NCBI RefSeq assembly: GCF_004801395.1
Contig: NZ_SSOA01000001.1
Location: forward strand, 434,001 to 498,000
Source of the DNA: Gillisella terrae
GTDB taxonomy: Bacteria; Pseudomonadota; Alphaproteobacteria; Rhizobiales; Rhizobiaceae
Reading direction: 5' to 3'
Length of the DNA: 64,000 bases
Shown: in pieces, positions 1 through 9,347 of the stretch
How the letters are laid out: every line of letters starts with the position of its first letter
Numbering within the stretch: the stretch's first letter is position 1
Notes under the pieces: generated by a model
Database searches by the model: none
Told to the model about the DNA's origin: nothing
What the model saw: the letters and a program-made list of their open reading frames with translations, nothing else
Program-made: the position numbers and the translations under genes

Positions 1-42
1 TTTTTGTTGTTCTGAATCTGATTCAACGTGTTCAGAAGGAGC

Positions 43-1347
43 TTAAACTTCGTCTTTGCCAGAGGCCAGAATGCACACCAGCGTGATCAGCGCGGCAAGG
101 CCCATGTAATAGCCAACATAGTCAATGCCATAGTTGGAAAACAGCCATGTGGCGATGTAAGGCGCAAGGGATGCTCCAAAAATACCAGCCAGATTGAAGG
201 TGATGGACGAGCCGGTATAGCGCACCGATGTGGGGAAGGGTGCTGCCAGCGCCGTACCGATCAAGCCATAGGTCATGCCCATCAGGGCCATGGAAAGGCC
301 GGAGAACAGGAAAATCCCCACCGCACCACCCGTCATCAGGCTTGGCAGCAAGAATGAGAACAGGCCGATCAGCACCGTTGTTCCAATCAGCATTTCGCGA
401 CGGCCAAAACGATCGCCGAGTTTGCCAATCAGAGGGATGAAAATGCCAAAGACCACAGAGCCGAGGATCTGAACTTCCAAGGCTTCCACAAAGGGCATGC
501 CCAGCACTTTGATATTGTAAGACAGCAGGTAGGCAGAGCCGATATAGAATAATACAAAGGTTGCCAGCGCCACAAAGGTGCCAAGGAAAATGCTGCGCTT
601 ATGGCTGCGAAACAGCTCGACCACGGGAACAGCAACACGCTCATGGGCATCAATGGCTTTTTGAAAGGCTGGTGTTTCGGTGATGGAAAAACGCACCCAC
701 AGGCCAATGACGATCAGCACGGTTGAGGCCAGGAACGGCACGCGCCAGCCCCAGCTGAGCAAGGCATCCTTGGAGATGAAATGCAGCAAAATCCAAAACA
801 GGCCAGAGGACAAGAACAGTCCAACGGGCGCACCCAACTGCGGGAACATGCCATACCAGCTGCGCTTGCCTTCGGGTGCATTTTCGGTGGCCAGCAGCAC
901 TGCGCCGCCCCATTCGCCGCCAAGGCCAAAGCCCTGACCAAAGCGGCACAAAGCCAGCAGAAGCGGCGCAAACACGCCAATCTTCTCATAGGTTGGCAAA
1001 AGGCCAATCACTACTGTGGAAATGCCCATGGTCAAAAGGGCAGCCACCAATGTGGTTTTGCGGCCAATGCGGTCGCCAAAATGGCCAAAAACCACAGCGC
1101 CCATGGGCCTTGCAAAGAAGGCGATGGAGAAGGTAGCAAAGGAGGCCAGAAGCGCTGTTGTTGCATCACTGTTTGGGAAGAACAGGGTTGGGAAAACCAG
1201 CACGGCGGCCGTTGCATAAACATAAAAATCGAAAAATTCGATGGTGGTGCCAACCAGACTGGCCAGAAGCACGCGTGCAGGGGAATTTAATGCAGCAGAT
1301 GCTTGAGGCACAGAGGAGGGCGACACATTGCGTATCGCTTCATTCAT
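43..1347 (-). CDS. MFS transporter, metabolite:H+ symporter (MHS) family
   Basis: A 434-residue inner-membrane protein with about 12 hydrophobic segments. It carries the Major Facilitator signature GDRIGRK at residues 91-97 (loop 2-3) and a second copy, GDRFGRRE, near residue 310, as in the two-fold MFS repeat. The N-terminal EFFDFYVY segment (about 37-44) and the GEWGGA motif are typical of the MHS subfamily (ShiA, ProP, citrate and dicarboxylate symporters), which import organic acids or osmolytes with protons. The substrate cannot be told from sequence. The gene stands alone, divergent from ddl, with 272 bp between the two starts. The end at the window edge is intact. Confidence 0.85.
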   Translation of the reverse strand: MNEAIRNVSPSSVPQASAALNSPARVLLASLVGTTIEFFDFYVYATAAVLVFPTLFFPNSDATTALLASFATFSIAFFARPMGAVVFGHFGDRIGRKTTLVAALLTMGISTVVIGLLPTYEKIGVFAPLLLALCRFGQGFGLGGEWGGAVLLATENAPEGKRSWYGMFPQLGAPVGLFLSSGLFWILLHFISKDALLSWGWRVPFLASTVLIVIGLWVRFSITETPAFQKAIDAHERVAVPVVELFRSHKRSIFLGTFVALATFVLFYIGSAYLLSYNIKVLGMPFVEALEVQILGSVVFGIFIPLIGKLGDRFGRREMLIGTTVLIGLFSFLLPSLMTGGAVGIFLFSGLSMALMGMTYGLIGTALAAPFPTSVRYTGSSITFNLAGIFGASLAPYIATWLFSNYGIDYVGYYMGLAALITLVCILASGKDEV

Positions 1348-1619
1348 ATTCTGTGTCCATTGCGGGGTTACGTCAAAGATGGGAGGCGCTGTAGCGCAAC
1401 TTTCTATCGCAAGAAAGCCAATTCCGGTAATTCTCCTAAAATCCCGACAGTTTCAGCCACCAAGAGCGAAGTGCTCTGCGTCAGGAAGTTAATCAAAGTA
1501 AACGGTTCATTAACCTTAATCAGTCTTTATCTAGGCATGTGACGGAACCTGCGCGAATCAAGCCGCAACTCTGGCGCAAGATAGAACGGGTTCTTTGTTG
1601 TTTCTCTTCGGGTGCGTGA
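1348..1619. promoter_or_regulatory. Divergent promoter region between MFS gene and ddl
   Basis: This 272-bp gap separates two divergent starts and holds no convincing gene. An AT-rich patch with TTAA words lies at about 1488-1520, followed by TTTATCTAG at about 1525-1533. A similar TTATCTAG word occurs upstream of bamD at about 8357. These may mark promoters of envelope genes, but no -35/-10 pair can be assigned with certainty. Confidence 0.35.
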
Positions 1620-2546
1620 ATGTCTAAGAAGCATGTTGCTGTATTGATGGGTGGATTTTCCTCTGAAAGGCCTGTGAGCCTTGCCAGCGGTACCCCTTGT
1701 GCCGCAGCGCTTGAAGAAGAGGGTTACCGCGTCACCCGTGTAGACGTGTCGCGTAATGTGGCAAGTGTGTTGCAAGAGCTGCGGCCTGATGTCGCTTTCA
1801 ACGCGCTGCATGGACCGTTTGGTGAAGATGGCACCATTCAAGGTGTGCTGGAATATCTCGAAATTCCCTATACCCATTCAGGCGTTTTGGCGTCGGCATT
1901 GGCTATGGACAAGGTTCAGGCCAAAAAGGTTGCGGCAGCTGCGGGCATTCCCGTTGCATTCAGCCGCAGCATGTCGCGCTTTGAGGTTGGCAATATTCAC
2001 CCCATCGAGCCGCCCTATGTGGTGAAGCCGGTGCGCGAAGGCTCCAGCTTTGGTGTGGTGATTGTCAAGGAAGATCAATCGCATCCACCGCAGGTGATTG
2101 GCTCCAGTGATTGGCGCTATGGCGATACTGTGATGGTGGAAAAATATGTTGCGGGTCGTGAACTGACCTGCGGCGTGATGGATGGCAAGGCGCTGGCTGT
2201 GACCGAAATCATCGCCAAAGCCAATACATTCTATGATTATGACTCGAAGTACGCTGCTGGCGGTTCGGCTCATATCATTCCGGCACAAATTTCACCAAAA
2301 ATTTACCAAAAAATACAAGAATTGGCCGTTAAGGCGCATGAGGCAATTGGTTGTCGCGGCGTGAGTCGTTCGGACTTTCGCTACGATGATCGGTTCTCTG
2401 AAGATGGTGAGCTGATCTGGATGGAAATCAACACCCAGCCGGGCATGACTCCTACCTCGCTTCTGCCCGAAATGGCCATTCAATCTGGCCTTACCTTTGG
2501 TGAATTTGTCAGTTGGATCGTGGAGGACGCTTCGTGCTCACGTTAA
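1620..2546 (+). CDS. ddl: D-alanine--D-alanine ligase
   Basis: An ATP-grasp enzyme of 308 residues (usual length) that joins two D-alanines in the cytoplasm to make the dipeptide for the peptidoglycan stem. Visible family motifs are [11 protein letters not shown] near the N-terminus, the HGPFGEDG loop (about 63-70), [15 protein letters not shown] (substrate and ATP contact), [11 protein letters not shown] and the C-terminal [13 protein letters not shown] metal/ATP site. It is the first gene of a ddl-ftsQ-ftsA-ftsZ run; its last 13 bp overlap ftsQ, indicating translational coupling. The ATG at 1620 gives a normal N-terminus, although no strong Shine-Dalgarno precedes it. Confidence 0.97.
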   Translation: MSKKHVAVLMGGFSSERPVSLASGTPCAAALEEEGYRVTRVDVSRNVASVLQELRPDVAFNALHGPFGEDGTIQGVLEYLEIPYTHSGVLASALAMDKVQAKKVAAAAGIPVAFSRSMSRFEVGNIHPIEPPYVVKPVREGSSFGVVIVKEDQSHPPQVIGSSDWRYGDTVMVEKYVAGRELTCGVMDGKALAVTEIIAKANTFYDYDSKYAAGGSAHIIPAQISPKIYQKIQELAVKAHEAIGCRGVSRSDFRYDDRFSEDGELIWMEINTQPGMTPTSLLPEMAIQSGLTFGEFVSWIVEDASCSR

Positions 2547-3487
2547 GCGCCAAAAAATCTAGGCCGAGAAAGCCCCGGACGGATCGGCTTGCCAGCACCA
2601 GCCGTATCGCTGTGGGCGCAGAAGACGGCTCGTTTGTTCTGCCACGGCCTGCCCGCCGCTTGGTGCGTTTCATTGTGTCGCTTTGCACCGGCAAGGTCGA
2701 ATTGCCACGGCATATCGGCAAGGTGTCGCTTGCGGCTTACGTGTTTGCGGTGGGCGGCTATGGCGTTGTGCATGGCGGCTATTGGCCGCAATTTTCCGAG
2801 ACCATGACCTCCAGCGCAGGCTTTGCCGTTGATAACGTCAAGCTGTCGGGCAATGTGCATATTTCGGAAATCGACGTCTTGCAGTCGCTGGGTCTCGATG
2901 GCGCAACGTCGCTGGTGTCGCTTGACGTTGATGATGCGCGCCGTCGGGTGGCTGCCCTGCCGTGGGTCGCATCCGTTGATATTCGCAAGGTTTACCCCAA
3001 GACAATCCTTTTGAACATCAAGGAGCGCCAGCCCTTTGGTATCTGGCAGCATGGCAGTGATCTGTCGTTGATCGAAGAGAATGGCAATATCATTGCCCCG
3101 CTGCGCGACAATAAATTTGCAAGCCTGCCGCTGTTTGTTGGCCGCGATGCCGATACCGATGCAAAAGAGGTGATGGCCGAGTTTGCCGCATTTCCGCAGA
3201 TCGCTGCCCGGGTGAAGGCCTATGTGCGGATTTCAAGCCGGCGTTGGGATCTTTATCTGGACAATGGCGTGACCGTGAAATTGCCGGAAGATGATGTGGG
3301 CCTTGCCCTCAAGCGGCTGACTCGCATGGAAACTGAACAGCAATTGCTGGAGCGCGATATTGCTGCCGTTGATCTACGTCTTGCAGACCGCATGACGGTT
3401 GAACTGACGCCTGATGCTTTGGCCCGTCGCAATGCCGCCGTTGCGGCCCGCACAAAAGCCATGGCGAAACTGGAGAAGGAAACATGA
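2534..3487 (+). CDS. ftsQ: Cell division protein FtsQ
   Basis: A bitopic inner-membrane divisome protein linking FtsA/FtsZ to FtsB/FtsL and septal wall synthesis. It has a basic cytoplasmic N-terminus, one membrane segment ([16 protein letters not shown]), then a POTRA domain beginning [13 protein letters not shown] and a beta domain with the conserved [10 protein letters not shown] place the start at the GTG at 2534, because GGAGGA lies at 2522-2527, six bases upstream. A TTG at 2513 is in frame but lacks such a site. That gives 317 residues and a 13-bp overlap with ddl. The stop overlaps the ftsA start (ATGA). Confidence 0.93.
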   Translation: MLTLSAKKSRPRKPRTDRLASTSRIAVGAEDGSFVLPRPARRLVRFIVSLCTGKVELPRHIGKVSLAAYVFAVGGYGVVHGGYWPQFSETMTSSAGFAVDNVKLSGNVHISEIDVLQSLGLDGATSLVSLDVDDARRRVAALPWVASVDIRKVYPKTILLNIKERQPFGIWQHGSDLSLIEENGNIIAPLRDNKFASLPLFVGRDADTDAKEVMAEFAAFPQIAARVKAYVRISSRRWDLYLDNGVTVKLPEDDVGLALKRLTRMETEQQLLERDIAAVDLRLADRMTVELTPDALARRNAAVAARTKAMAKLEKET

Positions 3488-4812
3488 GTATTTTTGGCTC
3501 CTCCTCTCATGGTCTGCCCCGTATGAAGCCTTTGTCGTCCAAGCGGCATCATGTTGTATCGGTGCTGGATATTGGCTCTACCAAGGTTGTCTGCATGATT
3601 GGCCGGCTGACGCCGCGCAAGGAAAGCGATGTGCTGCCGGGCCGTACCCATCATGTGGACATTATCGGCATTGGCCATCAGCGTTCGCGCGGCATGAAAT
3701 CTGGTGTTATTTCGGATGTGGATGCGGTGGAAAGCGTTGTGCGCCTCGCCGTTGATGCTGCCGAGCGTATGGCTGGCCTTACCGTTGACAGCCTGATCGT
3801 CAATGTGTCTGCCGGTCGTATTGGCTCAGATGTTTACACCGCCACCATCGATCTGGGTGGTCAGGAAGTGCAGCGCGGTGATTTGAAACGGGTGTTGTCG
3901 GCTGCAAGCCAGCAATCCCAACGCCGCGAGCGGGTGATTTTGCATGCCGTGCCAACCGGTTTTTCGCTGGATGGCGAGCGCGGCATTCTCGACCCACTTG
4001 GCATGTATGGCGATGCATTGGGTGTTGACATTCACGTGGTGACGGCTGAACGCGCAGCGATGAAAAACCTCGAATTGTGCATCAACCGCGCTCATTTGAC
4101 GGTGGAAGGTCTGGTTGCAACTCCTTACGCCAGCGGTTTGGCCGCCTTGGTGGATGACGAGGTAGAGCTGGGCTGTGCTGCCATTGATATGGGTGGCGGC
4201 ACCACGACAATTTCGGTGTTTGCCCAAGGAAAATTGATCCATACGGACGCAATTGGCATTGGCGGTCATCATGTTACGACGGATCTGGCCCGTGGCCTGT
4301 CCACCCGCATTGAAGATGCAGAACGGCTGAAAGTGGTGCATGGATCGGCCTTTGCCAACGGCACGGAAGAGCGCGAAGTTGTTGCAATTCCGCCAATCGG
4401 CGAAGATGATCGCGATTTACCGACCCAAGTTCCACGTTCTTTGCTGACGCGAATCATTCAAGCGCGTATTGAAGAAATCCTGGAGATGATTCGCGACCGC
4501 ATCCATGCTTCGGGCTTTAGCCCTGTGGTCGGTAAGCGGGTCGTTCTGACCGGAGGCGCAAGCCAGCTGACTGGCCTGCCGGAAGTGGCGCGGCGTATTC
4601 TCGCCCGTAACGTTCGGATTGGTCGGCCAATGGGGGTTTCGGGTCTGCCTGTGGCAGCCAAGGGACCGGCGTTTTCCACGGCGGTGGGTCTGATGATCTA
4701 TCCGCAGGTGGCCGATCAGGAAATCGCTGTGGGCCATGGAGGTTTGTTCTCCTCTGGCACCGGCAACAGCCGCATGATGCGGGTTGGACAATGGCTAAAA
4801 GAGAGTTTTTGA
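3484..4812 (+). CDS. ftsA: Cell division protein FtsA
   Basis: An actin-fold ATPase of 442 residues that tethers FtsZ to the membrane and recruits later division proteins. Nucleotide-binding signatures are visible: DIGSTKVVCMIG (phosphate 1, about 24-35), AIDMGGGTTTISV (phosphate 2, about 235-247) and LTGGASQLTGL (adenosine motif, about 355). The end MMRVGQWLKESF is the amphipathic membrane-targeting helix. The ATG overlaps the ftsQ stop by 4 bp, so the two are translationally coupled. FtsZ follows 107 bp downstream. Confidence 0.97.
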   Translation: MSIFGSSSHGLPRMKPLSSKRHHVVSVLDIGSTKVVCMIGRLTPRKESDVLPGRTHHVDIIGIGHQRSRGMKSGVISDVDAVESVVRLAVDAAERMAGLTVDSLIVNVSAGRIGSDVYTATIDLGGQEVQRGDLKRVLSAASQQSQRRERVILHAVPTGFSLDGERGILDPLGMYGDALGVDIHVVTAERAAMKNLELCINRAHLTVEGLVATPYASGLAALVDDEVELGCAAIDMGGGTTTISVFAQGKLIHTDAIGIGGHHVTTDLARGLSTRIEDAERLKVVHGSAFANGTEEREVVAIPPIGEDDRDLPTQVPRSLLTRIIQARIEEILEMIRDRIHASGFSPVVGKRVVLTGGASQLTGLPEVARRILARNVRIGRPMGVSGLPVAAKGPAFSTAVGLMIYPQVADQEIAVGHGGLFSSGTGNSRMMRVGQWLKESF

Positions 4813-4919
4813 GACCCCGCGCCTTGACGGGACGAGAGCAGATTCAAGGCGCGTGATCTGAAGATAGAGACGACATGGCTGGCGTGGCGATGCGGCCAGG
4901 GAAAGAAGGAACGGGTACA

Positions 4920-6686
4920 ATGACCATTAATCTGAATAAGCCAGACATCACCGAGCTTAAGCCGCGCATCACCGTTTTCGGCGTCGGCGGCGGCGGCGGT
5001 AATGCCGTAAACAACATGATCACCGCAGGTCTGCAGGGCGTGGACTTCGTGGTGGCCAACACCGACGCTCAGGCCCTGAGCATGACCAAGGCAGACCGGA
5101 TCATTCAGCTCGGTGCCAGCGTCACGGAAGGCCTTGGTGCCGGTTCCCAGCCTGAAGTTGGTCGCGCCGCTGCCGAAGAATGCATCGATGAAATCATCGA
5201 GCACCTGCATGGCACCCACATGTGCTTTGTCACCGCCGGTATGGGCGGCGGCACCGGCACGGGTGCGGCTCCCGTTGTGGCGCAGGCAGCCCGCAACAAG
5301 GGCATTCTGACGGTTGGCGTTGTCACCAAGCCTTTCCATTTTGAAGGCGGTCGCCGCATGCGTCTGGCGGAAGCAGGCATTGATGCCTTGCAGAAGTCGG
5401 TTGATACGCTGATCGTGATCCCCAACCAGAACCTGTTCCGCATTGCCAACGACAAGACCACCTTTGCCGATGCTTTTGCCATGGCAGACCAGGTGCTCTA
5501 CTCGGGTGTTGCCTGCATCACCGACCTGATGGTCAAGGAAGGCCTGATCAACCTCGACTTCGCCGACGTTCGCTCGGTGATGCGTGAGATGGGTCGCGCC
5601 ATGATGGGCACCGGCGAAGCATCCGGCCCAGGCCGTGCATTGCAGGCGGCCGAAGCAGCGATTGCCAACCCGCTGTTGGACGAAACCTCGATGAAGGGCG
5701 CACAGGGCCTGCTGATCTCCATCACCGGTGGTCGCGACCTGACCCTGTTCGAAGTGGACGAAGCTGCAACCCGTATCCGCGAAGAAGTCGATGCCGACGC
5801 CAACATCATTCTTGGCGCTACCTTCGACGAAGCGCTGGAAGGCCTGATTCGCGTGTCTGTTGTGGCAACTGGTATTGACCGTGCTGCCAACGCTTTGGAA
5901 GCCCGCGGCGCTGAAATGCGCTCCATGGCGGCCAAGCCTGCGGTTCGTCCAACGATCGCTGCTGCACCTGCGGCTCCCGCACCGGCTCCTCAGCCTCAGC
6001 CAGCACCGGTTGCTGCGTCTGTTGCTCCAGCCCCAGCTGCCCAGCCTGCCCGTGACGCGATTGCCGAGCAGATCCGTGCAGCAGAAGCCGCGCTGGAACG
6101 TGAGCTTGGTCTTGCCATGACCCGTCAGGAAGCACCTGCTCCTGTTGTTGAACCACAGCCAGTGGCTTCGGCACCTGTTGATGATTTCCGTCCGCAGAGC
6201 AAGCTGTTCTCGTCCTTCGCAGCGCCTGAGCAGCCTGTTGCCCGCGCTCCTGCGCCGCAGCCAGTTCAGCAGCCAGCACCGGCTCCGCAGCCAGCTCCAG
6301 CCGCTTTTCGTCAGGAGCCAGTCGCCCCTGTGATGCGTCAGCCTGAGCCTGTTCGCATGCCAAAGGTTGAGGACTTCTCTCCTGTTGTTCAGGCTGAGAT
6401 GGAGCATCGCGCTCATGGTCAGGCTGCACAAGCGGCAGATGAACGTGGTCCTATGGGTCTGCTGCGTCGCATCACCAGCTCGCTGGGTCGTCAGGATGAA
6501 GCGGCTGATGTGGCACCTGCTGCGCCAGCACAGCCACAGCGCCGTCCATTGACACCAGAGGCAAGCGTGTATGCACCACGTCGCGGCAATCTCGACGATC
6601 AGGGTCGTCAGGTGCCACAGGCTCGCGCATCGCATGACGACGATCAGCTGGAGATCCCAGCCTTCCTGCGTCGCCAGTCCAACTAA
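4920..6686 (+). CDS. ftsZ: Cell division protein FtsZ (long-linker type)
   Basis: The tubulin-like GTPase that forms the cytokinetic ring. The start [17 protein letters not shown] at 4920 is preceded by AAAGAAGGAA; an in-frame ATG at 4875 would add an atypical leader. The GTP-binding [11 protein letters not shown] and the tubulin signature GGGTGTG (about 109-115) are intact. Residues from about 330 to 560 form a P/A/Q-rich intrinsically disordered linker, unusually long as in rhizobial FtsZ1. The end [14 protein letters not shown] is the conserved C-terminal peptide that binds FtsA and other partners. The protein has 588 residues. A RIME-like repeat begins at the base after the TAA stop and a strong terminator follows. 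Confidence 0.97.
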   Translation: MTINLNKPDITELKPRITVFGVGGGGGNAVNNMITAGLQGVDFVVANTDAQALSMTKADRIIQLGASVTEGLGAGSQPEVGRAAAEECIDEIIEHLHGTHMCFVTAGMGGGTGTGAAPVVAQAARNKGILTVGVVTKPFHFEGGRRMRLAEAGIDALQKSVDTLIVIPNQNLFRIANDKTTFADAFAMADQVLYSGVACITDLMVKEGLINLDFADVRSVMREMGRAMMGTGEASGPGRALQAAEAAIANPLLDETSMKGAQGLLISITGGRDLTLFEVDEAATRIREEVDADANIILGATFDEALEGLIRVSVVATGIDRAANALEARGAEMRSMAAKPAVRPTIAAAPAAPAPAPQPQPAPVAASVAPAPAAQPARDAIAEQIRAAEAALERELGLAMTRQEAPAPVVEPQPVASAPVDDFRPQSKLFSSFAAPEQPVARAPAPQPVQQPAPAPQPAPAAFRQEPVAPVMRQPEPVRMPKVEDFSPVVQAEMEHRAHGQAAQAADERGPMGLLRRITSSLGRQDEAADVAPAAPAQPQRRPLTPEASVYAPRRGNLDDQGRQVPQARASHDDDQLEIPAFLRRQSN

Positions 6687-6786
6687 AGTTTGTCAGGGAA
6701 AAGTGGAATCCGGTTTTCCCGAATAGACAAACGAAAACACAGGAATCCAGAGTGTGTCTGGTTCACTTCTAACCTGACAGACTCTA
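6687..6786 (+). repeat. RIME-like 100-bp double-hairpin repeat, copy 1 (after ftsZ)
   Basis: Starts at the first base after the ftsZ stop (AGTTTGTCAGGG). It contains two palindromes: a GTTTGTC...GACAAAC hairpin around GGAATCCGGTTTTCC, and an outer arm ending GACAGACTCTA. Copies 2 (19781-19880) and 3 (32888-32987) are the same length and nearly the same sequence in reverse orientation. The length and two-palindrome structure match the published description of rhizobial RIME1. The second palindrome is less perfect here than in the other two copies. Confidence 0.85.
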
Positions 6787-6825
6787 AGACTTCCGAACTG
6801 ATATTTGCCGCAGTGCACAAGCGTT

Positions 6826-6864
6826 GAAAAAGCCCGGGTTGAAAAGCCCGGGCTTTTTCTTCGT
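6826..6864 (+). terminator. Rho-independent terminator of the ddl-ftsZ cluster
   Basis: A perfect 13-bp stem (6826-6838 with 6847-6859; GAAAAAGCCCGGG) with an 8-base loop, ending in a run of T residues. It lies after the RIME-like element and separates ftsZ from lpxC. Confidence 0.9.
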
Positions 6865-7240
6865 TCTGATTCCGTGAAGTGAAAATCATCCAATTGACTG
6901 AAGCCGTAGCAGCGCCACATCACGCCCTCAATGTTGCGTGATGCTGTTATATGAAATTCTTCATAAGATTGAATGGGTTATAGTGAATTTTATGCGCCAG
7001 CCAGGCGGAAAGTGCCGATTGTCATAAAACGTTCTCATCCACAGATTTTTTGAGGTTTTTCAGATGGATGTTTCGTAACAATCCGAAAGAAACATTGATT
7101 TGGAAAGTGAGGATTCGAACCGTATATCCCTTTCAAATGATCGAGGCTGCAACATATCTCGAAACGATACGTTGCTGTTTCGCACAATAGGTGCTCCGGG
7201 TGTTTTGTGTTTGCGGGCGCCACGTGTTTTGAAAGGTAGA
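6865..7240 (+). promoter_or_regulatory. lpxC upstream region
   Basis: About 375 bp with no convincing gene. An AT-rich part (about 6945-7000) could hold the lpxC promoter. In-frame codons upstream of lpxC back to 7100 do not resemble LpxC, so this is best read as a long leader. Confidence 0.4.
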
Positions 7241-8203
7241 ATGTCCATGGCAATCGGTTTGTTGAGCTTCCAGACGACCATCGCTCAACCCGCGACCCTC
7301 AAGGGTATCGGGGTGCACTCCGGTCAGCCTGTGACCATGAGCTTTCTGCCCGCCGATGCCGATACGGGCATTGTGTTTCATCGCCTTCATGCCAATGGCA
7401 CTGTGACAGAGCTTCGGGCTGTGTCCTCGCAGGTGGGTAACACTGATCTCAGCACAGTGCTCGGCTTTTCGCCTGCCAATTGGGTGGCAACGGTTGAGCA
7501 TGTGATGGCAGCGATTTACGCGCTGGGCCTCGATAATCTGATTGTTGAAGTGGATGGGCCGGAAACGCCTGTGATGGATGGCAGTTCTGCCGTCTATATC
7601 GACGCAATCGAGCATGCTGGCATTGTCAGCCTTGATGTGAAGCGCCGCTACATTCGGGTGGTCAAGCCTGTGCGCGTTGAAAACGGTGCGTCCTGGGCCG
7701 AATTTCGTCCCTATGACGGCACACGGTTTGACGTCGAAATTGATTTTGACTGCCCGTTGATTGGTCGTCAGTCCTGGCAGGGCGATTTGACCGCTGAAAA
7801 CTTCAAGCGTGAATTGTCCCGCGCACGGACATTCGGTTTCATGCGCGATGTCGAGCGGCTGTGGGCTGCCGGTCTGGCGCTTGGTTCTTCGCTGGAAAAC
7901 TCTGTTGTGATCTCGGATGACGACAAGGTGGTCAATGTTGAAGGCTTGCGGTATCCGGACGAATTCGCGCGTCACAAGACATTGGATGCTGTGGGCGATC
8001 TGGCCTTGGCCGGTGCACAGTTTATCGGGTCTTACCGCTCTTATCGTGGCGGTCATAAAATGAACTCGATGGCGCTTAAGGCCTTGTTGTCGGATGCCAG
8101 CGCCTATGAAGTGGTGGAAGCACCCGGTGCGCGGGGCGGTCAGGCACGGGCGCGGGAATTTGTGGCTGTGAATGCGCCGGGCTTTGCCCCTTGGACAGCC
8201 TGA
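7241..8203 (+). CDS. lpxC: UDP-3-O-acyl-N-acetylglucosamine deacetylase
   Basis: A zinc hydrolase catalysing the committed step of lipid A synthesis in the cytoplasm. The N-terminus GLLSFQTTIAQPATLKGIGVHSG is the family's substrate-binding start. Zinc and catalytic motifs are visible: VEHVMAAIYALG, DGPETPVMDGSS, the RHKTLDAVGDLAL motif with a zinc histidine and aspartate, and the C-terminal GGHKMN catalytic histidine. AAAGG at 7232-7236 serves ATG 7241 (used here) or ATG 7247. Length is about 320 residues, usual for the family. In rhizobia it follows ftsZ, as here. A terminator follows at 8227. Confidence 0.96.
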   Translation: MSMAIGLLSFQTTIAQPATLKGIGVHSGQPVTMSFLPADADTGIVFHRLHANGTVTELRAVSSQVGNTDLSTVLGFSPANWVATVEHVMAAIYALGLDNLIVEVDGPETPVMDGSSAVYIDAIEHAGIVSLDVKRRYIRVVKPVRVENGASWAEFRPYDGTRFDVEIDFDCPLIGRQSWQGDLTAENFKRELSRARTFGFMRDVERLWAAGLALGSSLENSVVISDDDKVVNVEGLRYPDEFARHKTLDAVGDLALAGAQFIGSYRSYRGGHKMNSMALKALLSDASAYEVVEAPGARGGQARAREFVAVNAPGFAPWTA

Positions 8204-8226
8204 TCCGAATCATCGGCAGTTTTAAG

Positions 8227-8254
8227 TGGCACCGGAAGGTGCCATTTTTATTTT
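8227..8254 (+). terminator. lpxC terminator
   Basis: The stem TGGCACC-GGAA-GGTGCCA (8227-8244) is followed by ATTTTTATTTT. Confidence 0.88.
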
Positions 8255-8434
8255 GCGGCTCAAAATCGGGGTGAGCTTGGGCTTAAACATTGAATAAAAC
8301 GTGGCAATTCGTTACCACGCCATAAAAATGCGTTAAATCATCAGCATTGCGTTGCCCTTATCTAGTCTTTATGGCTAAAAACGCCTGGCGGACGTGATGG
8401 CTTGTGAAGCGCCGCTGCAATTGGGATCTGTCGT

Positions 8435-9307
8435 ATGAGTGAAGTGAAGTCTTCCATGGTTCATCAAACTGCACGTGTTGCGGCCATTTGCCTGTCTATT
8501 TTTGGAACTGCCGCGCTGCTCTCAGCCTGCGGCACAGATAAAGACATTGATATTACCAAGCTGGGCATGGAGACAGACCCACCGGAAATGCTTTATAATC
8601 AGGGTCTTGCCAATATCAAGGCAGGCAACCTTGCTGAAGCTGGCCGCAAGTTTGACGCCGTGGACAGGCAAAACCCGTTCTCGGACTGGTCGCAAAAGGC
8701 GCTCGTCATGAGCACCTTTGTGAAATACCGGCAGAATAATTATTCGGAAGCAATTGCCACCGGCAATCGCTACATGACGCTTTATCCTTCCACGAAGGAT
8801 TCGGCCTATGTGCAGTATTTGATTGGTCTTTCAAACTGGCGGCAGATTGCCAGTGTAACGCAGGACCAGAAATTCTCGACCCGCACCATCGAAGCGATGA
8901 CCAAGGTGGTGAAGAACTACCCGAAATCGGAATATGTCGAGGATGCGCAGGCTAAAATCCGTTACGCGCGCGACCAGTTGGCCGGTAAGGAAATGCAGGT
9001 CGGCCGTTATTATCTGGAGCGTAAGGAATATCTGGCCGCCATTCAGCGCTTCCGCGTGGTTGTTGAGCAATATTCCAACACCAATCAGATCGAAGAAGCT
9101 TTGGCGCGTCTGGTCGAAGCCTATTACGCCATGGGCGTGGTGGAAGAAGCGCAAACTGCTGCCGCCGTTCTGGGGCATAACTATCCCGATAGCAAATGGT
9201 ACAAGGATAGCTATGATTTGCTGAAAAAGGGCGGCGTTTCGCCAAATGAATCCAAGGAATCGTGGATTTCCAAGGCGGGCAAAAAGCTGTTTGGCTCAGA
9301 TACCTAA
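8435..9307 (+). CDS. bamD: Outer membrane assembly lipoprotein BamD
   Basis: An essential lipoprotein of the BAM complex that folds outer-membrane beta-barrels (old name ComL). It begins with a signal peptide and lipobox LSAC, the acylated cysteine being residue 32. Tetratricopeptide-like helices follow from about residue 50, including the recurring [12 protein letters not shown], [17 protein letters not shown] and [11 protein letters not shown] pattern of the family. 290 residues, a normal length. The window lacks bamA, which usually lies elsewhere. RecN follows 40 bp downstream, probably in the same transcript, as in related genomes. Confidence 0.95.
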   Translation: MSEVKSSMVHQTARVAAICLSIFGTAALLSACGTDKDIDITKLGMETDPPEMLYNQGLANIKAGNLAEAGRKFDAVDRQNPFSDWSQKALVMSTFVKYRQNNYSEAIATGNRYMTLYPSTKDSAYVQYLIGLSNWRQIASVTQDQKFSTRTIEAMTKVVKNYPKSEYVEDAQAKIRYARDQLAGKEMQVGRYYLERKEYLAAIQRFRVVVEQYSNTNQIEEALARLVEAYYAMGVVEEAQTAAAVLGHNYPDSKWYKDSYDLLKKGGVSPNESKESWISKAGKKLFGSDT

Positions 9308-9347
9308 TCACCAGTTCATCATCGTTCCACGAGAGATGTAAACACTT

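Noticed and set aside
4716-6635. 639-codon open frame antisense to ftsZ
   Set aside because: It is a codon-bias shadow of ftsZ: rich in W, C, H and R, no family resemblance, no ribosome site, and the sense strand encodes an unmistakable FtsZ.
7100-7240. 47-codon in-frame extension of lpxC
   Set aside because: No similarity to LpxC and no ribosome site, while ATG 7241 has AAAGG and begins the conserved N-terminus.
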